From the NCBI RefSeq assembly GCF_024529955.1, contig NZ_AP024854.1:1-64000 (forward strand): a DNA stretch of 64,000 bases, in the 5' to 3' direction. The stretch is from Photobacterium toruni (GTDB taxonomy: Bacteria; Pseudomonadota; Gammaproteobacteria; Enterobacterales; Vibrionaceae). The notes beneath the pieces are model-generated. The model searched no databases. It was given only the letters and a program-made list of their open reading frames with translations, and was not told the origin of the DNA. Made by a program: the position numbers and the translations under genes. Shown piece after piece: positions 1-12,522 of the stretch (position 1 is its first letter; each line of letters begins with the position of its first letter).

Positions 1-936
1 GTGTCTGATAACCCAGGGGCTGCTTATAATCCGTTATTTTTATATGGCGGTACTGGTTTGGGTAAAACACACTTATTGCATGCAGTAGGTAACGCGATTG
101 CGAACCGTAAACCTAATGCAAAAGTGGTTTACATGCATTCAGAACGTTTTGTGCAAGATATGGTAAAAGCACTGCAGAATAATGCGATTGAAGAATTTAA
201 GCGTTATTACCGTAGTGTTGATGCGCTATTAATTGATGATATTCAATTTTTTGCCAATAAAGAACGCTCTCAAGAAGAGTTTTTTCATACCTTTAATGCG
301 TTATTAGAAGGTAATCAGCAAATTATTTTGACCTCAGATCGCTATCCGCGTGAAATTAATGGGGTTGAAGATCGCCTAAAATCTCGTTTTGGGTGGGGAC
401 TTACTGTCGCTATTGAGCCACCAGAGCTGGAAACTCGCGTCGCTATTTTAATGAAGAAAGCCGAAGATCATAATATTCGTCTGGCTGATGAAGTGGCATT
501 CTTTATTGCGAAGCGGTTACGTTCCAATGTCCGTGAGCTAGAAGGGGCGTTGAATCGCGTGATTGCCAATGCTAACTTTACTGGTCGTGCGATCACGATT
601 GATTTTGTACGTGAAGCACTGCGCGATTTATTAGCACTACAAGAAAAATTGGTGACAATTGATAATATTCAGAAAACAGTTGCTGAATATTATAAAATAA
701 AGATGGCTGATATGTTGTCAAAGCGTCGCTCTCGTAGTGTTGCACGTCCACGTCAAATGGCGATGGCACTAGCAAAAGAGCTGACAAACCACAGTCTTCC
801 TGAGATTGGCGATGCCTTTGGTGGTCGCGATCATACTACCGTGCTCCACGCTTGTCGTAAGATTGAGCAGTTACGTGAAGAAAGCCACGATATTAAAGAA
901 GATTATTCAAACTTAATTAGAACGTTGTCATCTTAA
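1..936 (+). CDS. dnaA: Chromosomal replication initiator DnaA, 5'-truncated by the window edge
   Basis: The last 311 codons of the initiator ATPase that binds DnaA boxes at oriC and opens the origin. Visible from the first base: Walker A GGTGLGKT (residues 16-23 of this fragment), Walker B LLIDDIQ (76-82), the LKSRFGWGL segment with the arginine-finger region (126-134), and the domain IV DNA-binding signature GGRDHTT (274-280). The family is usually about 460 residues, so domains I-II and the start of domain III (about 150 residues) lie outside the window; the GTG at base 1 is therefore an internal valine codon, not a start. The stop is one base before the dnaN ATG, so the two are co-transcribed. 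Identification is certain. Confidence 0.98.
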   Translation: MSDNPGAAYNPLFLYGGTGLGKTHLLHAVGNAIANRKPNAKVVYMHSERFVQDMVKALQNNAIEEFKRYYRSVDALLIDDIQFFANKERSQEEFFHTFNALLEGNQQIILTSDRYPREINGVEDRLKSRFGWGLTVAIEPPELETRVAILMKKAEDHNIRLADEVAFFIAKRLRSNVRELEGALNRVIANANFTGRAITIDFVREALRDLLALQEKLVTIDNIQKTVAEYYKIKMADMLSKRRSRSVARPRQMAMALAKELTNHSLPEIGDAFGGRDHTTVLHACRKIEQLREESHDIKEDYSNLIRTLSS

Positions 937-937
937 T

Positions 938-2038
938 ATGAAATTTACTGTTGAACGTGAACATTTATTAAAACCTTTGCAGCAGGTGACTGGTGCATTA
1001 GGTGGTCGTCCATCATTACCTATTTTAGGCAACATTTTGCTGCAAGTTGACGATGGATGCTTGTCGATGACAGGTACCGATCTTGAAGTGGAGCTCATTG
1101 CTAAAGTTGCATTAGAGGGTGATTTTGAAGCGGGTGCTGTGACAGTACCGTCACGTAAATTTTTAGATATTTGTCGTGGCTTACCAGATAGTGCCACCAT
1201 TGCCGTTATCTATGACGGTGATCGCGTGTTAATTCGCTCTGGTCGTAGTCGCTACACGTTAACGACATTACCTGCCGCTGATTTTCCAAATATTGAAGAT
1301 TGGCAAAGCGAAGTTGAGTTCACGATTGAACAAGGTCGCATGCGTCAGTTAATTGATAGCACTCAATTCTCAATGGCTAACCAAGATGTGCGTTACTACT
1401 TAAACGGCATGTTGTTTGAAACCGATGGCCAACATTTGCGTTCGGTTGCAACGGATGGTCACCGTATGGCTGTGTGTGCGATTGATACCGGTCATGATTT
1501 ACCAACTAAACAAATTATAGTGCCGCGTAAAGGGGTGCTTGAATTAGTGCGGTTGTTTGATAACCCTGAAGCCATGGTTAACATTCAAATTGGTCATTCA
1601 AATTTACGCGCGACAGTGGGTAACTTTGTATTTACCTCTAAGTTGGTTGATGGCCGTTTCCCTGATTATCGTCGTGTAATGCCACAAAATAGCACAAAAT
1701 TTGTCGAAGCTAACTGTGATGAAATGCGCAAAGCATTTGCACGAGCAGCTATTTTGTCGAATGAAAAATTTCGCGGCGTAAGAGTTTGTTTATCTAACGG
1801 CGAAATGCGCATTACTGCTAATAACCCTGAACAAGAAGAAGCTGAAGAGTTTCTTGATGTTGATTATGAGGGTGACAGCTTAGAGATCGGTTTTAATGTT
1901 AGTTATGTACTTGATGTATTAAATACCCTTAAGTGTGATCAAGTGCGGTTGTCGTTATCAGATGCTAATGCGCCGTCATTAATTGAAGATGCAACTAATG
2001 ATGAAGCGATGTATGTAGTAATGCCAATTAGACTGTAA
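938..2038 (+). CDS. dnaN: DNA polymerase III beta subunit (sliding clamp)
   Basis: A 366-residue protein, the usual length for the beta clamp, which dimerises as a ring around DNA and tethers Pol III and other clamp-binding proteins. It begins [20 protein letters not shown] and ends YVVMPIRL, the C-terminal segment that lines the hydrophobic partner pocket; both are typical. The ATG is one base after the dnaA stop, with no room for a separate promoter, and recF follows after two bases, so dnaA-dnaN-recF-gyrB reads as one operon. Identification rests on whole-length family resemblance and position. Confidence 0.98.
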   Translation: MKFTVEREHLLKPLQQVTGALGGRPSLPILGNILLQVDDGCLSMTGTDLEVELIAKVALEGDFEAGAVTVPSRKFLDICRGLPDSATIAVIYDGDRVLIRSGRSRYTLTTLPAADFPNIEDWQSEVEFTIEQGRMRQLIDSTQFSMANQDVRYYLNGMLFETDGQHLRSVATDGHRMAVCAIDTGHDLPTKQIIVPRKGVLELVRLFDNPEAMVNIQIGHSNLRATVGNFVFTSKLVDGRFPDYRRVMPQNSTKFVEANCDEMRKAFARAAILSNEKFRGVRVCLSNGEMRITANNPEQEEAEEFLDVDYEGDSLEIGFNVSYVLDVLNTLKCDQVRLSLSDANAPSLIEDATNDEAMYVVMPIRL

Positions 2039-2040
2039 TT

Positions 2041-3123
2041 ATGGCGCTTACTCGGTTATTAGTGCAGGATTTTCGCAATATCGCTCAATGTGATATTGCG
2101 TTAGCCAGTGGTTTTAATTTTTTAGTCGGCGCTAATGGTAGTGGTAAAACCAGTGTCCTTGAAGCGATTCATTATTTAGGACACGGGCGTTCGTTTCGTA
2201 GTCATTTAACCAGTCGCGTTATTCGCCATGAACAGCAACAATTGTTTATTCATGGTCGAGTGACTGATAACAATAACCTGACGTTACCGTTAGGGATCAG
2301 TAAGCAGCGCGATGGCACTACCGAAGTTAAAATTGGCGGTGAAAGTAATCAAAAATTAGCTCAGTTAGCGCAGATTTTACCGTTACAGTTAATTACTCCT
2401 GAGGGGTTTGATTTATTAATTGGTGGCCCTAAATTTCGACGTGCTTTTATTGACTGGGGTGTGTTTCATGTTGAACCAAAGTTCTATAATGCATGGAGCC
2501 GTTTAAAACGACTGACGAAACAACGTAATGCATTATTAAAGCAAGCACGAAGCTATCGTGAACTCAGTTACTGGGATCAAGAACTAGCACTACTTGCTGA
2601 GCAAATAAGTGTGTGGCGTCAAGATTATATTACAGCCGTAAAAATAAAAGCGGCTGAAATATGTCAGGTGTTCCTACCTGAATTTGAAATCCAGCTCGGT
2701 TTTTATCGTGGCTGGGAAAAAGAGACACCGTATGCTGAGCTGCTGCAACGTAATTTTGAACGTGACTGTCAGCTTGGCTATACCGTAAGTGGGCCCCATA
2801 AAGCTGATTTACGGATTAAAGTTGCTGGAACACCGGTTGAGGACGTTTTGTCCCGCGGTCAGCTAAAGTTAATGGTGTGTGCATTGCGTTTAGCGCAAGG
2901 TTTACATCTGACAGAGGCCACCGGCAAACAGTGTATTTACCTAATTGATGATTTTGCTTCCGAATTGGATAGCCATAGGCGAGCGTTGCTAGCGCAACGA
3001 TTAAAGGAAACTAACGCCCAAGTATTCATTAGTGCTATTAGTCGCGAGCAAGTGGTTGATATGCTTGATGAAAACGGTAAGTTGTTCATGGTTGAACACG
3101 GCAAGATAACACAGGATAATTAA
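2041..3123 (+). CDS. recF: DNA replication and repair ATPase RecF
   Basis: A 360-residue SMC-like ABC ATPase that acts with RecO and RecR to load RecA at single-strand gaps. Walker A GANGSGKT lies at residues 30-37, the signature-like LSRGQLKLM near residue 271 and the Walker B region [11 protein letters not shown] near residue 300. Length matches the family (about 357-365). The start codon is two bases after the dnaN stop and gyrB follows after 15 bases with a GAGAGT-type ribosome site, so it is translated from the same transcript. The N-terminal sequence [14 protein letters not shown] also fits RecF. Confidence 0.97.
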   Translation: MALTRLLVQDFRNIAQCDIALASGFNFLVGANGSGKTSVLEAIHYLGHGRSFRSHLTSRVIRHEQQQLFIHGRVTDNNNLTLPLGISKQRDGTTEVKIGGESNQKLAQLAQILPLQLITPEGFDLLIGGPKFRRAFIDWGVFHVEPKFYNAWSRLKRLTKQRNALLKQARSYRELSYWDQELALLAEQISVWRQDYITAVKIKAAEICQVFLPEFEIQLGFYRGWEKETPYAELLQRNFERDCQLGYTVSGPHKADLRIKVAGTPVEDVLSRGQLKLMVCALRLAQGLHLTEATGKQCIYLIDDFASELDSHRRALLAQRLKETNAQVFISAISREQVVDMLDENGKLFMVEHGKITQDN

Positions 3124-5559
<2,436 letters not shown>

Positions 5560-5582
5560 TTTGTCATTTGGTTAATCGTTAT

Positions 5583-5615
5583 AAAAACGCCGCTAGTATT
5601 AGCGGCGTTTTTTTA
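5583..5615 (+). terminator. Rho-independent terminator of the dnaA-gyrB operon
   Basis: A 13-bp perfect stem (5583-5595 with 5600-5612) with a 4-base loop and a run of T on the 3' side. It is 23 bases after the gyrB stop. Confidence 0.9.
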
Positions 5616-5661
5616 TGGGTAAGATTATTATCTAAGTTGTATTTTATACCAATCTGGAAAA

Positions 5662-6219
5662 TTAACTGGTCAGGTTGATCCAATCTCTTGAACACATTCT
5701 AGTGATGCGTGAAGCCGATTCATTAAACTGATTCCATGCAAGGCAGACCTTATCGAGAATGTCGTTATAATCAGAAAAATTTTGATTAGCGAGATAGTGT
5801 TGTCGTAACCAACTCCAAACTTGTTCTATTGGGTTAAGTTCTGGGGAATATGGTGGAAGTTTGATGATGCTTAGATTATTAAACGGATTAGCAATATCGT
5901 CAGTATGCCAGCCTGCACCATCCATCACTACAATAGCATAACGACCTTTTTCTGTGGTTCGTGATATCTGAGCAAGGTGCTCAGTCATTATTTCTTTATT
6001 TACCCAAGGTACCACTAACGCCTCACCAACTCCTCTTGCTGGGCACACCGAACCAAATAGATAAGCATATTCAAACTGCTGTTGTTTTATCGCTCTTGGT
6101 CGAGTTCCTCGTTCAGCCCAAAGACGGGTAGTGGTATTTTGTTGTCCAAATCTTGCTTCATCTTGAAACCATACATCGACCTTATCGAGCGCTATATATC
6201 CTGGGATCTTAAGGATCAT
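5662..6219 (-). CDS. IS630 transposase, C-terminal DDE catalytic part
   Basis: 185 residues carrying the DDE superfamily integrase core. The three acidic positions are visible in WFQDEARFG (first D), VVMDGAGWH (second D) and LNPIEQVWSWL (E), with the PPYSPELNP motif typical of the family. It lacks the DNA-binding N-terminus, which is encoded upstream in another frame (6227-6709). In-frame sequence extends upstream of the ATG at 6219 through the A-run, so the ATG may not be a genuine start: the product is probably made as a fusion or the gene is broken. All catalytic residues survive, which fits a young or still active copy. Confidence 0.85.
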   Translation of the reverse strand: MILKIPGYIALDKVDVWFQDEARFGQQNTTTRLWAERGTRPRAIKQQQFEYAYLFGSVCPARGVGEALVVPWVNKEIMTEHLAQISRTTEKGRYAIVVMDGAGWHTDDIANPFNNLSIIKLPPYSPELNPIEQVWSWLRQHYLANQNFSDYNDILDKVCLAWNQFNESASRITRMCSRDWINLTS

Positions 6220-6226
6220 TTCAATT

Positions 6227-6709
6227 TTAAATTTTTTTAAAATTATCCTGAGCTTGCTGTGATTGTTTTGGATGTTTTGACCGTGATGTTATCCACGAAA
6301 AGCCCATGCGCTTAAGTAGATAATAGATAGAATCTGGGTGGTAGTTTTTATCAAATTCTTTGAGAATGTAAGCATGAATATCCGCGCCTATTAATCGCCC
6401 GCCAGAAGAGTCTTGAGCTTTAAGTTTAATATAATTGGATAGCTGCTCACGTTGTTTAGGTGAGAGAAATGCAGGGCGACCACTACGCGTTTTTTCTTGA
6501 AGCCCTTCTAAGCCTTCTTCAAGAAAGACACTCACCCATTTATTAACACTTGTTCGGCTAACTTTGAGATATTTAGCAATTTGAGTACGAGATTTACCTT
6601 CCTTGAAGTGCTCCAAGGCAAGTAATCTCATTTTCATTTGAATTGTTTTTTGTTGGCGAGCAAGCTTTTTAAAGTCGGTATTGTTTAGGCTGTCCATAGC
6701 GAATCTCAT
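6227..6709 (-). CDS. IS630 transposase, N-terminal helix-turn-helix part
   Basis: 160 residues with the winged HTH region seen in IS630/Tc1 transposases: KSRTQIAKYLKVSRTSVNKW (about residues 39-58) followed by GLEGLQEKTRSGRPAFLS. It ends at a TAA just after a run of seven A, and the DDE part continues in the +1 frame 8 bases downstream. Removing one A from that run joins both parts into a single protein of about 345 residues, the normal family size. The ATG at 6709 or the one at 6697 could start it. Either a slippage site or a frameshift mutation explains the arrangement. Confidence 0.8.
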   Translation of the reverse strand: MRFAMDSLNNTDFKKLARQQKTIQMKMRLLALEHFKEGKSRTQIAKYLKVSRTSVNKWVSVFLEEGLEGLQEKTRSGRPAFLSPKQREQLSNYIKLKAQDSSGGRLIGADIHAYILKEFDKNYHPDSIYYLLKRMGFSWITSRSKHPKQSQQAQDNFKKI

Positions 6710-6786
6710 TTAAAAATGATGGCTTTAATTAGATCATAATTTTAGTTAGATTGGTATTATCGAGATAGTAATAGGGGAGGGTAGCA

Positions 6787-8037
6787 TTAACCTTCGGCAT
6801 ACGCCTGTGTAATTTCTTCTGCTATTATCTTTATCCCTTGCTCCATCTGTTCATCACTTTGAACGTAGTTCATTCGTAAACATTGCCGACTGTGTTGCCA
6901 TGGTTGATCTAAACCAATAAAGAAATATTCCCCCGGAACAATCAATACTCCACGTGCTTTTAAACGTCGATAAAGCTCTTTGGTTGTAATGGGTAATTCA
7001 TCACACCACAACCATAAAAATATCGCGCCTTCTGGCTTATGAATTCGAAACCGTGGATCGGTAATATAATGCTGCAATCGACTCACGGCATATTGCGCTT
7101 TGCGCTGATAAAAAGGACGAATAACCTCATGGCTTAAGCGTAATAAATCATTACGTGCGATAAGATTATCTGCAATCGCAGGGCCTAAACTACCTGGCGC
7201 TAGGTTAATAATACCGTTGATGTTGGTAAGGGCTGTAATAATCGCTTCACTCGCAATCACTATTCCGCAGCGAATACCAGGTAAACCTAGTTTGGACAAG
7301 CTCATACATAAAATCGTATTACTGTTCCAAAATGGGGTAACATCAGCAAAGATAATATCAGGGAAAGGCATGCCGTAAGCATTGTCGATAATCAGTGGAA
7401 TATTGTGTGCTTGGGCGAGCGCATCAAGTTGTTTTATCTCATCATCCGTGAGTACATTACCTGTTGGGTTGGTAGGACGAGAGGCACAAATAGCACCAAT
7501 GCTGTCATCAATAACCAATTTGCTAAAATCAATATGATATTTAAACAGGCCATTATCCAATATACTAATAGTGGGTTGGTAAGAGATAAACATATTAGCT
7601 TCTAAACCCGCATCGGCGTAACCAATATACTCCGGCGATAGAGGTAATAGAATTTTCTTATGGCTGCCATCTCGGCATTTGCCGGCTAATAAGTTAAATA
7701 AATTAAAGAAGGCGCTTTGACTGCCATTGGTGAGAGTGATGTTTTTATTGCTAATATTCCAACCGTAATGTTGTTTAAGCAACGTCGCAAGCGCGTTGAT
7801 AAAGCGATCTTTTCCTTGAGGACCATCATAGTTAGTGATCGATGCCGTTAACTCTCCAGAGGCGGCCATTTCAATTAATAGTTGATTAAAATACTCGACC
7901 ATCGCTGGAATTTGAGCAGGATTACCACCACCAAGCATAATGGCGTTAGGGTTAGTTAGACCATCATTTAGATCGTGCATTAGTTGGGTGATGCCAGAAT
8001 CGCCTGCGAACTTATCGCCAAAGACAGAATATGCCAT
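6787..8037 (-). CDS. avtA: Valine-pyruvate aminotransferase (transaminase C)
   Basis: A 416-residue fold-type I PLP aminotransferase that interconverts valine plus pyruvate with 2-oxoisovalerate plus alanine in branched-chain amino acid metabolism. The N-terminus (SVFGDKF..SGITQLM.DLNDGL, then AIMLGGGNPAQIP at residues 32-44) is characteristic of AvtA. The PLP-binding lysine is K249 in SLSKLGLPG; D218 in LIIDNAYG and SRPTNPTGNV (186-195) also contribute to the cofactor site. Single gene on the minus strand; its upstream region holds a parS site and the glyS terminator. Confidence 0.93.
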   Translation of the reverse strand: MAYSVFGDKFAGDSGITQLMHDLNDGLTNPNAIMLGGGNPAQIPAMVEYFNQLLIEMAASGELTASITNYDGPQGKDRFINALATLLKQHYGWNISNKNITLTNGSQSAFFNLFNLLAGKCRDGSHKKILLPLSPEYIGYADAGLEANMFISYQPTISILDNGLFKYHIDFSKLVIDDSIGAICASRPTNPTGNVLTDDEIKQLDALAQAHNIPLIIDNAYGMPFPDIIFADVTPFWNSNTILCMSLSKLGLPGIRCGIVIASEAIITALTNINGIINLAPGSLGPAIADNLIARNDLLRLSHEVIRPFYQRKAQYAVSRLQHYITDPRFRIHKPEGAIFLWLWCDELPITTKELYRRLKARGVLIVPGEYFFIGLDQPWQHSRQCLRMNYVQSDEQMEQGIKIIAEEITQAYAEG

Positions 8038-8178
8038 AGTGCTCTTGACCTCTATATCAGTGCTAATGTTGCACTTTTAAAGCCCGCAATGTCTGGCGGG
8101 GAATAGATCAAAATACCTGATTGTGATTTGAAGCGAAAGGCTTAGTTTGGGTATCGCGTGGTGGTCGGCTGTGTTGAA

Positions 8179-8194
8179 TGTTTCACGTGGAACA
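8179..8194. promoter_or_regulatory. parS: parS centromere site (ParB/Spo0J binding)
   Basis: The 16-mer TGTTTCACGTGGAACA, read on the other strand, is TGTTCCACGTGAAACA, an exact match to the parS consensus used by chromosomal ParABS systems. It lies about 7.2 kb from dnaA, within the origin-proximal zone where vibrio chromosome 1 parS sites cluster, in the intergenic space upstream of avtA. ParB loaded here would spread and recruit ParA and SMC/MukB to segregate the origin. parAB itself is not in this window. Confidence 0.88.
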
Positions 8195-8220
8195 AAGTTA
8201 AACCATAAAACTTAAATCAT

Positions 8221-8246
8221 AAAAAAACCACGCCGAAGCGTGGTTT
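8221..8246 (-). terminator. Rho-independent terminator of glyQS
   Basis: Stem 8225-8233 with 8238-8246 (9 bp, loop CGAA); reading on the minus strand it is followed by a T-run. It lies 28 bases after the glyS stop. Confidence 0.85.
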
Positions 8247-8273
8247 ACTATTATGAACCAGTCAATATTAGCG

Positions 8274-10343
8274 TTACTTTTGCAGTAATGAAATATCAGC
8301 TACTTGTAAGAACTGGTTACGCAATAGGTTAAGCAGTGCTAGACGGTTAACTTTAAGTTGTTCGTCATCTGCCATTACCATGACATTATCAAAGAATGCA
8401 TCAACAGGTTCACGTAGTGATGCAAGCTCTGTTAGTGCTTGTTGATAATCGCCCGCTGCAAATACAGGTGCTAGCGTTGCAACAACAGTCGCTACTTTTT
8501 GTGCTAGCTCTTTCTCTGCCGTTTCTACTAATAAGCTGTCATTAACAGTCGCTGGTAGCTCACCGTCAAATTTCGCTAGAATATTACCTACACGCTTGTT
8601 GGCTGCGGCAAGTGATTCTGCAGCATCAAGCTCACGGAAGTGACTTACTGCTTTAACACGCTTATCAAAATCAGATGGTTGAGTAGGGTGCATTGCAAGT
8701 ACAGCTTGAATAACATCAATGCTGAAACCTGCATCTTGGTACCATGCACGGAAACGACCAAGCATGAATTCAATTACATCAGAATCAACGTTAGCATTCG
8801 TTAGTTTGTCACCAAACAATGAGTGCGCTTTAGCAACTAAGTCAACAAGGTCTAAGTCGTAACCGTTTTCAACGATGATACGTAACACACCTAAAGATGC
8901 ACGACGTAATGCAAATGGGTCGCTACCTTTTGGTGCTTGGCCAATACCAAAGATACCTACGATAGTATCTAGTTTATCTGCCATTGCTACTGCAGATGAT
9001 ACGCCAGTGCTTGGTAGTTGATCACCAGCAAAACGAGGCATGTATTGCTCGTTCAGTGCCAGTGCTACATCTTCAGCTTCGCCATCATGACGTGCATAGT
9101 GCATGCCCATCACGCCTTGAGTCTCAGTGAACTCAAATACCATTGAGGTCATTAAGTCACATTTAGCAAGAAGACCTGCACGCTTAGCGTTAGTCACATC
9201 CGCGCCAATCTTGTCAGCGATGTAGCCTGCAAGCTCGGTAATGCGATCTGTTTTATCTTTAATTGTACCTAATTGCTTTTGGAAGATAGCTGTCTCAAGT
9301 TGAGGCAGACGATCAACTAACTTGCTCTTAAGGTCAGTATTAAAGAAGAACTCAGCATCGGCTAAACGAGGACGAACCACTTTCTCGTTACCCGAGATAA
9401 CTTGGCTTGGATCGTTAGAGATGATGTTAGATACGAAGATGAACTTAGGTACTAGTTTGCCTTCAGCATCGTAAACAGGGAAGTACTTCTGGTCACCTTT
9501 CATGGTGTAAACTAATGCTTCAGAAGGTACTTTTAGGAACTCTTCTTCAAATGAAGCTGTTAGTACAACAGGCCATTCAACCAGTGATGTTACTTCTTCA
9601 ACTAACTCGTCATCAAGATCTGCAATACCACCAACCGCTTCAGCGGCTAGTTTCGCATCCGCAAGAATAATAGCTTTACGAGCTTCGTAGTCAGCCATTA
9701 CCTTGCCGCGTTCTTCTAGGATCGCAGGGTACTGATCAGCGTTGTCGATAGTAAACTCTGCTTCACCCATGAAACGGTGACCGCGAATAGTACGTGCTGA
9801 AGCAACACCTAAGATAGTGCCTTCAATTAACTCATCACCTAACAGCATCGTTAGTGTTTTCACTGGACGAATAAATTGAGTGTCTTTGTTACCCCAACGC
9901 ATAGGGCGTGGAATAGGTAGCTTAGCCAATGCTGCAGCTGCAAGTTCAGGCAGTAAAGTTTGAGCTGGTTGGCCGGTTACTTGTTGCTTGAACAGTAGCC
10001 ATTCGCCTTTATCGGTAACCATGCGTTCAGCTTGATCAACCGTAATACCATTACCACGTGCCCAACCTTGAGCTGCTTTAGTTGGATTACCATCAGCATC
10101 AAAAGCAGCTGCAATTGCTGGGCCGCGTTTTTCAACAACTTTATCCGGCTGGTTTTCAGCAAGTGCTGTTACTTTAAGTGCTAGGCGACGTGGGGCTGCA
10201 TACCACTTAATACCTTGGTGAGGTAAGTCAGCAGCTTTTAGTTCTGCTTCAAAGTTGGCTGCAAACGCTTCAGCTAGAGTGCGAAGTGCCTTTGGTGGCA
10301 ATTCTTCAGTACCTAGCTCAATTAAGAAATTCTTATCTGTCAT
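8274..10343 (-). CDS. glyS: Glycine-tRNA ligase beta subunit
   Basis: 689 residues, the typical length of the beta subunit of the alpha2-beta2 bacterial glycyl-tRNA synthetase. The beta chain recognises tRNA-Gly (anticodon-binding region near the C-terminus) and is needed for charging. It begins [20 protein letters not shown] and contains [10 protein letters not shown] and the [13 protein letters not shown] segment conserved in the family. It follows glyQ by 9 bases and ends at a terminator, so the two subunits are produced from one transcript. Confidence 0.97.
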   Translation of the reverse strand: MTDKNFLIELGTEELPPKALRTLAEAFAANFEAELKAADLPHQGIKWYAAPRRLALKVTALAENQPDKVVEKRGPAIAAAFDADGNPTKAAQGWARGNGITVDQAERMVTDKGEWLLFKQQVTGQPAQTLLPELAAAALAKLPIPRPMRWGNKDTQFIRPVKTLTMLLGDELIEGTILGVASARTIRGHRFMGEAEFTIDNADQYPAILEERGKVMADYEARKAIILADAKLAAEAVGGIADLDDELVEEVTSLVEWPVVLTASFEEEFLKVPSEALVYTMKGDQKYFPVYDAEGKLVPKFIFVSNIISNDPSQVISGNEKVVRPRLADAEFFFNTDLKSKLVDRLPQLETAIFQKQLGTIKDKTDRITELAGYIADKIGADVTNAKRAGLLAKCDLMTSMVFEFTETQGVMGMHYARHDGEAEDVALALNEQYMPRFAGDQLPSTGVSSAVAMADKLDTIVGIFGIGQAPKGSDPFALRRASLGVLRIIVENGYDLDLVDLVAKAHSLFGDKLTNANVDSDVIEFMLGRFRAWYQDAGFSIDVIQAVLAMHPTQPSDFDKRVKAVSHFRELDAAESLAAANKRVGNILAKFDGELPATVNDSLLVETAEKELAQKVATVVATLAPVFAAGDYQQALTELASLREPVDAFFDNVMVMADDEQLKVNRLALLNLLRNQFLQVADISLLQK

Positions 10344-10352
10344 GGCTATCCC

Positions 10353-11264
10353 TTACTTATCTTTTTTACACATTGGGAAGCCAAGTGCTTCACGTGATGC
10401 ATAGTAAGCTTCAGCGACTTGTTTGGTTACATTACGAATACGTAGAATGTAACGTTGACGTTCAGTTACTGAGATTGCTTTACGAGCATCAAGAAGATTG
10501 AAGGCATGTGCTGCTTTCAAAATACGTTCGTAAGCTGGCAATGGCAGTGGCTGCTCAAGGGCTAATAGCTTCAGTGATTCTTTCTCGCACTGGTCAAAGA
10601 AAGTAAATAGGAAATCAACATCAGCGTGTTCAAAGTTATAAGTTGATTGCTCAACTTCATTTTGATGGAAGATATCACCGTAGGTAACTTTACCTAGTGG
10701 GCCATCTGTCCAAACTAAATCGTAAACAGAGTCAACGTTTTGAATGTACATTGCTAGACGTTCGATGCCGTAAGTGATTTCACCTGTAACAGGCTTACAC
10801 TCAAGACCACCAACTTGTTGGAAGTAAGTGAACTGCGTTACTTCCATACCGTTAAGCCAAACTTCCCAGCCAAGACCCCAAGCACCCAAGGTTGGGTTTT
10901 CCCAGTTGTCTTCCACAAAACGGATGTCATGTACTTTTGTATCAACACCTAGTACTTCTAATGAGCCTAAGTACAGTTCCTGAATGTTATCTGGAGATGG
11001 CTTAAGCATTACCTGGAACTGGTAGTAGTGCTGAAGACGGTTAGGGTTTTCACCGTAACGACCATCGGTTGGACGGCGAGAAGGTTGTACATACGCTGCT
11101 GCAATTGGTTCTGGACCTAGAGCTCGTAGACACGTCATTGGGTGCGAAGTACCTGCGCCCACTTCCATGTCAAGAGGTTGCACAATAGTACAGCCTTGTT
11201 GGCCCCAGTAATCCTGCAGCGCGAGGATCATGCCCTGAAAGGTTTTAATATCGTATTTCTGCAT
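10353..11264 (-). CDS. glyQ: Glycine-tRNA ligase alpha subunit
   Basis: 303 residues, the standard length of the class II catalytic alpha subunit that forms glycyl-adenylate and transfers glycine to tRNA-Gly. Conserved stretches include [29 protein letters not shown] and [17 protein letters not shown], the latter part of the active site. First gene of the glyQS operon; its promoter must lie in the divergent region shared with yiaD. Confidence 0.97.
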   Translation of the reverse strand: MQKYDIKTFQGMILALQDYWGQQGCTIVQPLDMEVGAGTSHPMTCLRALGPEPIAAAYVQPSRRPTDGRYGENPNRLQHYYQFQVMLKPSPDNIQELYLGSLEVLGVDTKVHDIRFVEDNWENPTLGAWGLGWEVWLNGMEVTQFTYFQQVGGLECKPVTGEITYGIERLAMYIQNVDSVYDLVWTDGPLGKVTYGDIFHQNEVEQSTYNFEHADVDFLFTFFDQCEKESLKLLALEQPLPLPAYERILKAAHAFNLLDARKAISVTERQRYILRIRNVTKQVAEAYYASREALGFPMCKKDK

Positions 11265-11567
11265 TGTCAGCTTCGCGAGATTAGTGGATGAAATAATGAA
11301 TTATCAAGTATACATTGCCAACCCAGAGGCGAGTAGGGGCTGTGGGTGTTTTTTATCCATCTATGGCTTGTTTTGAGATAATTCCTATTATTAGTGCTTA
11401 TTAACGCTGTTTAACGCTGTGTTTTCATGAATATTTGACATTATTTTGATGGCGTAAATGTATCGGTTGATTACAATAGCGCTAACAAATAACTCATTGG
11501 GATTATATTCAGTGAGGTTTTATTCGATATGAAATATGCATATCAATAACATGGGTCTTTAAATAAA
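11265..11567. other. Divergent intergenic region between glyQ and yiaD
   Basis: 303 bases without a gene. It must carry the glyQS promoter (minus) and the yiaD promoter (plus). A TTGACA hexamer near 11435 facing yiaD is a candidate -35 element, but I see no good -10 partner at the right spacing. No convincing riboswitch or T-box structure is visible. Confidence 0.4.
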
Positions 11568-12257
11568 ATGTCAAAAAATCAAGTGATGGCATCGAAAACT
11601 TGGGTACGTGCTGCTGTAATTTCTGTTGCTGCGGCTGTTACGCTTGCGGGTTGTTCAACAGTTAACCCTTATACTGGTGAGAGCCAAACCGCAAAAGGTA
11701 CTGGCGGTTCTATCATTGGTGCATTAGCGGGTGCTGCAATTGGTATCGCGTCTTCAAGCAAACATGATCGTGGTAAAGGCGCACTTATTGGTGCTGCATC
11801 GGGTGCTGCACTCGGTGGTGGTATTGGTTATTACATGGATGTACAAGAAGCTAAACTACGTCAGCAACTTGCATCTTCAGGCATTAGTGTTACTCGTAAT
11901 GGCAATAACATCATTTTGAATATGCCAAATGAAATTACCTTTGGTGTCGATCAGTCTTCATTAAATAGCCGTGCGATGGAAGCATTACACAACGTAGCGT
12001 TGGTAGCGAAAGAATATCCAAAGACGCAACTAAACGTATTAGGTTTTACTGATAGCTCAGGCGCAGCGGCTTATAACCAACGTTTATCACAAGTACGTGC
12101 TGGCGAAGTAGGTAACTACCTTATTCGTCAAGGTGTAAATGTTAATCGTGTTGTTTCTCAAGGCCGTGGCGAAAATAACCCCGTTGCGACAAACAGCACC
12201 TCACAAGGTCGTGCTCAAAACCGTCGTGTAGAGATCATTTTATCTCCACTTGGTTAA
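11568..12257 (+). CDS. yiaD: OmpA-family outer membrane lipoprotein YiaD
   Basis: 229 residues. A short N-terminal membrane segment ends in the lipobox LAGC, so the mature protein starts at that cysteine and is lipidated. A glycine-zipper region follows (GGSIIGALAGAAIG and GALIGAASGAALGGGIGYY), then a C-terminal OmpA-like peptidoglycan-binding domain with VLGFTDSSG and LSQVRAGEVGNYLIRQG and the final NRRVEIILSPLG. The match to E. coli YiaD, including YYMDVQEAKLR, runs over the full length. The first ATG has a weak ribosome site; the ATG at 11586 is an alternative start. A terminator follows. Confidence 0.9.
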   Translation: MSKNQVMASKTWVRAAVISVAAAVTLAGCSTVNPYTGESQTAKGTGGSIIGALAGAAIGIASSSKHDRGKGALIGAASGAALGGGIGYYMDVQEAKLRQQLASSGISVTRNGNNIILNMPNEITFGVDQSSLNSRAMEALHNVALVAKEYPKTQLNVLGFTDSSGAAAYNQRLSQVRAGEVGNYLIRQGVNVNRVVSQGRGENNPVATNSTSQGRAQNRRVEIILSPLG

Positions 12258-12297
12258 TCGATATTGAGTGATAATAGCGGTGTCGTATAACACCATA

Positions 12298-12331
12298 TAA
12301 AAACCATGGGCTTTGGCTCATGGTTTTTTTT
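12298..12331 (+). terminator. Terminator of yiaD
   Basis: 8-bp stem (12301-12308 with 12319-12326) followed by seven or more T, 41 bases after the stop. Confidence 0.75.
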
Positions 12332-12344
12332 ATCTAATTGATAT

Positions 12345-12360
12345 TGTTTCATGTGAAACT
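12345..12360. promoter_or_regulatory. Degenerate parS-like palindrome
   Basis: TGTTTCATGTGAAACT differs from the parS consensus at two of 16 positions (8 and 16). It is 4.2 kb from the exact site at 8179. Position 8 is in the central core, so binding would probably be weak. Confidence 0.25.
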
Positions 12361-12522
12361 TAACGATCATTAATAGCTGATTGAACCGTCATGTAAAGTT
12401 CACTCATTTAAGTTTATAACTGTGATTTCTGCAAAAGATAATCGCTATTTACCATGTTACAGTTTAGTGAGATTCAACGAGAAGTATTTAAATTACTGTT
12501 ATTGATTTGTACAGGAGGGGTT

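Larger units (their letters stand above)
5647..6756 (-). mobile_element. IS630-family insertion sequence, about 1.1 kb
   Basis: Terminal inverted repeats read TACCAATCT at 5647-5655 and AGATTGGTA at 6748-6756; the outer TA on each side is the dinucleotide that IS630 elements duplicate on insertion. The interior carries a helix-turn-helix ORF and a DDE ORF, both on the minus strand, in different frames. It lies between the gyrB terminator and avtA, so it interrupts no visible gene. I cannot name the exact IS from sequence alone. Confidence 0.88.

Noticed and set aside
1..3. GTG at base 1 as the start of dnaA
   Set aside because: The protein would lack about 150 residues including the DnaB- and oligomerisation-related domains I-II; the frame simply enters from outside the window.
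6284..6294. TTATCCACG inside the transposase as a DnaA box
   Set aside because: A single one-mismatch 9-mer inside a mobile coding region, with no cluster of boxes or AT-rich unwinding element.
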